Assembly: GCF_014633365.1 (NCBI RefSeq)
Contig: NC_068345.1
Coordinates: 11,168,058-11,232,057, forward strand
From: Diospyros lotus
Lineage: Eukaryota; Streptophyta; Magnoliopsida; Ericales; Ebenaceae
Reading direction: 5' to 3'
Length of the DNA stretch: 64,000 nt
Made by a program: the position numbers and the translations under genes. Positions within the stretch are counted from its first letter, which is position 1. The number at the start of each line of letters is the position of its first letter. Positions 59,197-64,000 of the stretch are shown here, piece after piece. The notes beneath the pieces were generated by a model. It had not been told where the DNA came from, made no database searches, and saw nothing but the letters and a program-made list of their open reading frames with translations.

Positions 59197-59859
59197 TAGG
59201 GGTGTGCACGGTTCGGTTCGGTCGATTTTTGGCATTTTTAATACATTGAACCGCATATGCGGTTTTCCTATAAAATCAAACCGCACGGTCTGATTTGGTA
59301 AGTGAAAACCGCACTGAACTGCACCGCATTTTGCGGTGCAATTCGGTGCGGTTTTCGCGGTTTGCTAAATGCTTGTTTTTGCGGCTTGGTGCGGTTTGGT
59401 TTTCACGATTTGGCACGGTTTGAATAATAATTACATCATTTTTTGACAACTCATTAATTCACCCTACTGTTGCATATGTGTGGATTTAGTAAATTTATGG
59501 CACATAACTTTTTTGAATAAACTGTTCTGAATAATTATCCAACCACCAATTAAGCAATTAAATAAAGTTCAAAATATCAATATGCCAATCTAAACACCAA
59601 TCATAACTAATTATTTAAAGTAATGGAATTCAAAGTAAAATAAATTACAATCCAAATGAAATACAAATTTAAAAATTTAAAGTTTACAACACAACTTGTC
59701 CATAAAAATAGCATTAAAAGTCCACCACATAATTCATGGCCAAGCAAGCATGCTCGCTTCAACTTCATCACTAATCAAGGTTTACAATATCTGTTGTCAT
59801 AATGGGCTTATCTGCAATATTAAAGGAAACAATAAAGTTAGAAAATTAAAATGTTAGAC

Positions 59860-62034
59860 TTAATACAAATAAAATAATAAACATATTTGATGAGTAAATA
59901 AAAAATTACTAGATTTAATTGATTCATAAGTATCATGCTCTTCTAATACTGATGTCATATCCAATGGTAAAGACGTGGCTCTCAACCAATTTTGGCAACA
60001 AATCAACGCTTCTACCATAAATAGACTCAATGAACTTCGAAAGCAATCAAGCACCCTACCTCTAGTGCTAAAAGCTGACTTAGAAGCTACTGTTGACACT
60101 TGGATAGCAAGAACATCTTGAGCAATCTCTGATAGGATATGGTACTTTGATGAAGTTACTTTCCACCATGCCAATATATCAAAAGTCTTATTTCTTATAT
60201 GCTTGTTAGGCTCAGCTAGGTACCTTTCAAGCTCATTTTTCATTTCAAAAGCATTATCTACAAAACATTCTTTCTCAAAATCAGATTCAAACATGTTAAC
60301 ATCATCATCATCAGAATCCACAACTAGAAACTTTTTTTCAGAAGTTGTCCCACCCTGTTTATCTTCTGGTGATTGTCTAGTTGAGTCATTTGCTGCGTAA
60401 AAATTCACCAACTTTCCTAGAGTAGTCTTGATAGAATACATTATGGTTTTAACTTCATCTTCAGAATAGAGTTTACGCAAACAAAATGCCACATATTTCA
60501 TCTTATACCTAGGATCAAGCACAATCGCCACATAAAGAAGCATATTCTGTTATTCAATGTTGCTTCAATACTTGTCAAATTTTATCTTCATGCTAGAAGC
60601 CATATCTTTCAAGATTGATTCGTAAGATGAACTCCATTTTATTAGTCTCCCAAGCACATTACAAATTTCATGAAAATAATTATTTGCAGTAACATTCAAA
60701 GAAGCACTAAACTTGAGGGTAGCATCATAAAAAGTCTTTAAAAACTTACAGAATGTTGCACAATTTTCCCAATCTTCAGAATTTGGTGGCCCAATAGGCC
60801 TTTTCTCACTTTTATCTTCTTCACAAAAATACTGTGAATAGAGCAAATCCTCATCTTCCAACAATTTAAAAGCATCAACAAATCTCAGTGCACGCTCCAA
60901 CATTAAATAAGTGGAGTTCCACCTTGTTGGCACATCCAAGAACACAAGAGTCTTTTCTTCTTTACAAGTATTTTTCACACAACTTTTGAATCTTGCCAAT
61001 CTTGAAGAAGAAGCTCTAACATATCTAACTGCATTACGTACAGCCATAATAGAGAAGTTTAATTCCTTTAAGCCATCACCCACTACCAAGTTTAGAATAT
61101 GTGTCGAACACCTCACGTGTAAGAATTCTCCATCACAAACAACACTTTTCCAAATTTGCAATCTTTTCTTATTGTGCGTGATAGCCCCATTGTTAGAAGC
61201 AGCATTGTCAACTGTGATTGTGAAAATCTTCTCAATATCCCATTGTTTCAAACATGCCTCAATTGTTTTACCAATTGTCTCTCCCTTATGATTTGAAATT
61301 TGACAAAAGTTCAAGATTCTTTTTTGTATTTTCCATCCAGAATCTATAAAATGAGCTGTAAGAACCATATAATTGACATTTTGAATTGAAGTCCATGTAT
61401 CAGTTGTAAGGGAGACTCTTTGTGAATTCTTTAAAAAATATGACTTCAATTTTTTCTTCTCATCATTGTAAATACTAATTATATCTCTAGCAATTGTAGT
61501 GCGTGAAGGAAGATCAAACTTAGGGCATGCAGTACCACAGAATAATTTAAAACTCTCTTGCTTCACAAACCTAAATGGCAATTCATCAATGACAATCATT
61601 TTGGCACATACAATCTTGCAAGCTGCTTGACTAAATCCCACAGCTAGAAGATTACTACATGCAACACTTTCATCCTCATTGTCACTATTCTTTTGAAAAC
61701 GTAAAATCTTCTATTTCTTATCTTCTAATCTATAAGGATTCTTCTTACATTGATTGTTTGCATGGTTCCAAAGAGTACTTGTCCCATTTTTCCTACTATC
61801 ACTTGCATAATCTTTTCCACAATAGTTGCACACAGCTCTAGGGTCAGAAGGGTCATCCTCATTATTTGTAAAATGATCCCATACTTCAGATAGTTGCCTA
61901 GGTTTTTTTTTCATAACTTTAGCCTTAGACTTCGGAGGCAATGGATGTTTAGAACCACTACTTGAATCATGGGTATTGACCATTTCATTGAGGTTCCTCA
62001 CACATGAAGGATTAGTGCTACTATCTTCTTCCAT
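59860..62034 (-). pseudogene. hAT transposase (RICESLEEPER/DAYSLEEPER-like), three stops
   Basis: A single frame of about 720 codons from ATG at 62034. A BED finger lies at about residues 46-98 (QLSEVWDHF, CNYCGKDY, LWNHANNQC). The N-terminal core follows (MIVIDELPFRFVKQESFKLF), then the first catalytic Asp context (RVSLTTDTWTSIQNVNYMVL) and the second region (TITVDNAASNN). A conserved LDVPTRWNSTYLMLERAL lies in the helical insertion. The C-terminal dimerisation domain is intact: FDILAWWK, SEIAQDVLAIQVSTVASKSA and ALICCQNWLRA. The length is normal for the family. Three in-frame stops interrupt it (61711-61713, 60565-60567 and about 60550-60552), all simple substitutions or small changes, so this copy is dead but barely decayed. 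The transcript would run antisense to the host gene. Confidence 0.9.
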
Positions 62035-62556
62035 CTAACAATTAAAACATTGAAAACATATTCACATACCACACAAACACAACAACACTAATACAAAAAA
62101 AACATTAAAATATTGACAAGATACAAAAAAAAAAAAAAAATGATATCAATATACTCCTTGGTATCAGAATTTACTTGAGTTTACCCACAAACTGTGAATA
62201 TAAATCACAACATTTAGCCAGTGCACTACTAATATTAAAAATATTAATAATAATAGCAGCAACAAGAAATTAAAAAAGAAAAGAAAAGTGAAATAGAAAA
62301 CCAAAAGGCAAACAAGCTTATTTTGCAATATTGCTGGTACATTGCTTTGTTCTAAGAAAATAATAAAAAAAAAAGAAGCTCGATGAAGCAAAGAACAAAA
62401 CAAGAAATGCAAGATGTGGAAGTATATTGCTTCCAGCTCAAAGATGCAGCCATAAAAATTAAAACTAAACTCATTTGAGAAAATAAAATCAAAAGAAAAA
62501 ACACTCACAATATTAAGATACTCACCCAAGCAAAAGCCCTCTCACACATTGACCTT

Positions 62557-62800
62557 GGTTAGTAGACTCACAAGTGAAGCTCGATGAAGCAACCTGCATA
62601 ACAAACAAACAAATAAATAATAATACATATTAATGGCTTGGTTAGTAGACTCACAAGTGAAGCGGTGAAGCAATCTGCATAAAAAACAAATAAATAAATA
62701 AATAATAGTACAAATTAATGGCTTGGTTAGTAGACTCACAAGTGAAGTGGTGAAGGAACCTGCATAACAAACAAACAAATAAATAATAATATATATTAAA
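62557..62800. repeat. ~84-bp tandem repeat, three copies, in hAT 2
   Basis: Units starting ggttagtagactcacaagtg at 62557, 62640 and 62725, each containing a caaacaaataaataat run. They lie in the transposase upstream region (minus sense). Confidence 0.85.
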
Positions 62801-63055
62801 GACTATACATAGCCAAGCCTAAGCAGAACTGAAACGAACAAATAATAATACATTTAATCGTGAAATCCAAACTGAGGGCGAGGCATTTATGATAGAAAAT
62901 CAGATCACACTTCACAAGGGGAGAGAGAGACGGAGGGCGAGCAGATAGGAGCAGATAGACGCAGGAGCAAGCTGTACCTTAGTTCGGAAGCGCCGATTGC
63001 GCTGTTGGTAGAGAGAACAGAGAAGAAGAATGGTTGAAATAGATGGGAGGAAGGG

Positions 63056-63263
63056 TTACATGTCTTTTATATTTTAAATTTTAAATTTTAAATTTTATTT
63101 AATATTTCTCGAGTGGTTCGGTTTAAAACCGAACCGCGAAAAGTTCAAACTGCAAACCGTTACATGTCTTTTATATTTTATATTTTAAATTTTATTTAAT
63201 ATTTCTCGAGCGGTTCGGTTTTAAACCGAACCGCGAAAAGTTCAAACTGCAAACCGCGCGGTT
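63056..63263. repeat. ~104-bp subterminal tandem duplication in hAT 2
   Basis: The block beginning ttacatgtcttttatatttt (63056) recurs at 63160. Each copy carries gtggttcggttt/aaaccgaaccgcg, doubling the putative transposase-binding repeats at this end. Confidence 0.85.
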
Positions 63264-63360
63264 TGCAGTTTTCTTAAACCTTGCCGAACCGCTGACCCAA
63301 AAAACCCACACAGTGCGGTGTGGTGTGGTGCGGTTCGGCCGATTTTTTTTAGCACCCCTA

Positions 63361-64000
63361 GGACCTAGCCACTTTACTCTGCTTTTTACTCTTCCAGGAC
63401 TCTAGATTCCCTCCTAAAAATACACAATATCCAGTTGTAGACCTCCTATCCACTAGGGAATCCGCATAGTCATCATTTGTGTATCCTGTAATAGCCAAGT
63501 TACCTCCTGATTTGAATAAAAGCCCTTTTTCAGGAGTTGTTTTTAGATAGCACAAGATCCTCCTCGCTGCCTGCATGTGCTCTTTTGTTGGGTTGTGCAT
63601 AAATTGGCTAACTAAGCTGACAACAAATACAATGTTAAGCCTTGTATGGGATAAATAAATCAAACGGCCTACCAACCTTTAGTACCTTCCTTTGTCTACC
63701 AGCTGACAGTTAGGCCTCTCCCTTAATTTGAGGTTTGGTTCCACTGGTGTACTTACTACTCTTCCTCCTAACAACCCAGTTTCCTTCAACAAAACCATGA
63801 TATACTTCCTTTGAGAAAGGAAAATTCCTTCTTTAGAGAAAGCTACTTCTATTCCCAAGAAATACCTGATCATACCAAGATCTTTAATTCCAAATGCATT
63901 TGCCAAATGTTCCTTCAGCTACTGTTCTTCTTCATTTCCAAGTGACTATAATATCATCCACATACACAAGCAAAACTATCGCCCTATCCTTCTCAAAGTG
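63361..64000 (-). pseudogene. Copia reverse transcriptase end and RNase H start
   Basis: From the right edge the minus strand reads IVLLVYVDDIIV, containing the YVDD catalytic motif of copia RT, followed by a stop/frameshift near 63935. Then come FGIKDLGMIRYFLGIEVA, EGIFLSQRKYIMVLLKETGL and the RT-RNase H connection, RLIYLSHTRLNIVFVVSLVS, AARRILCYLKTTPEKGLLF and STTGYCVFLGGNLESWKSKK ending KVARS. At that point the hAT is inserted. A stop after KGRY (63679) breaks the frame. Confidence 0.9.

Larger units (their letters stand above)
59197..63360 (-). mobile_element. hAT transposon 2, nearly complete
   Basis: 4164 bp with termini TAGGGGTGTGCACGG and ...AGCACCCCTA and a perfect 8-bp duplication GGACCTAG (59189-59196 and 63361-63368). 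Subterminal regions carry multiple gcggtttggtgcggtt and aaaccgaaccgc repeats, including the palindrome cggttcggtttt...aaaccgaaccg near 63210. It encodes one transposase on the minus strand with BED finger, catalytic region and dimerisation domain. The perfect duplication and near-complete gene indicate a fairly recent insertion, and it is a candidate relative of the source for the short element at 17650-18720. Confidence 0.94.
58543..64000 (-). mobile_element. Ty1/copia element in intron 4, split by hAT
   Basis: The 3' LTR (58543-58833), polypurine tract, RNase H and the end of RT are visible on the minus strand. The 5' part lies beyond the window. The hAT transposon at 59197-63360 interrupts it. 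The LTR belongs to the same family as the solo LTR at 30182-30481. Confidence 0.88.

Noticed and set aside
62164..62529. Phe/Leu-rich minus-strand frame in hAT 2
   Set aside because: AT-rich upstream region of the transposase. The hydrophobic run reflects poly-A/T composition.

Overview
This is nuclear DNA of a flowering plant. It is AT-rich, packed with nested LTR retrotransposons, hAT and MITE DNA transposons and RTE LINEs, and carries spliceosomal exons with GT-AG borders. I cannot name the species. The very long, transposon-filled introns point to a plant with expanded introns. No bacterial, plasmid, phage or CRISPR features are present.

Positions 1-24,350 are an intergenic transposon graveyard. 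From left to right they hold: a solo LTR (380-1729) inside an older reverse LTR; a decayed copia gag (2812-3495); a 4.17-kb hAT element (3944-8117) that carries a truncated BED zinc-finger gene, a U6 snRNA pseudogene and an island that may be captured DNA; a Tourist-like MITE (10247-10761); a Ty3/gypsy-type solo LTR (12082-16012) that was itself hit by a copia-type solo LTR (12744-14390); a gypsy LTR with its primer-binding site (to 19205), hit by a small hAT derivative (17650-18720); another truncated LTR; two possible SINEs; and a minisatellite (23668-24350) directly upstream of the gene.

Positions 24,360 to the right edge hold one host gene on the + strand. It encodes a DUF616 (TOD1/MUCI70/EMB2756-type) membrane-anchored putative glycosyltransferase. 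Four coding exons are visible (24703-24940, 40300-41073, 48230-48582, 57618-57829). They join in frame to 525 codons, and the 3' part lies beyond the window. The introns are about 15.4, 7.2, 9.0 and more than 6.2 kb. Most of their length is transposons: a gypsy pol remnant hit by a young copia deletion derivative, a 5.4-kb gag-only retroelement with a MITE in its LTR, solo LTRs, a Mutator-type MITE, gag-protease-only and gag-only gypsy derivatives, RTE LINE fragments, and a copia element in intron 4 whose RNase H was split by a nearly complete hAT transposon (59197-63360). Most coding transposons in the introns lie antisense to the gene.

Insertion boundaries were read directly from target-site duplications (TSDs), many of them perfect, and from nesting. 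Family names (SIRE-like, chromovirus-like, RTE, Tourist, Mutator) are inferences from termini, motifs and recalled family signatures, not from database searches. I found no clearly new biological system. The most unusual signals are short-motif arrays upstream of the TATA box in several LTRs, the U6 relic inside a hAT element, and the extreme transposon load of one conserved gene.
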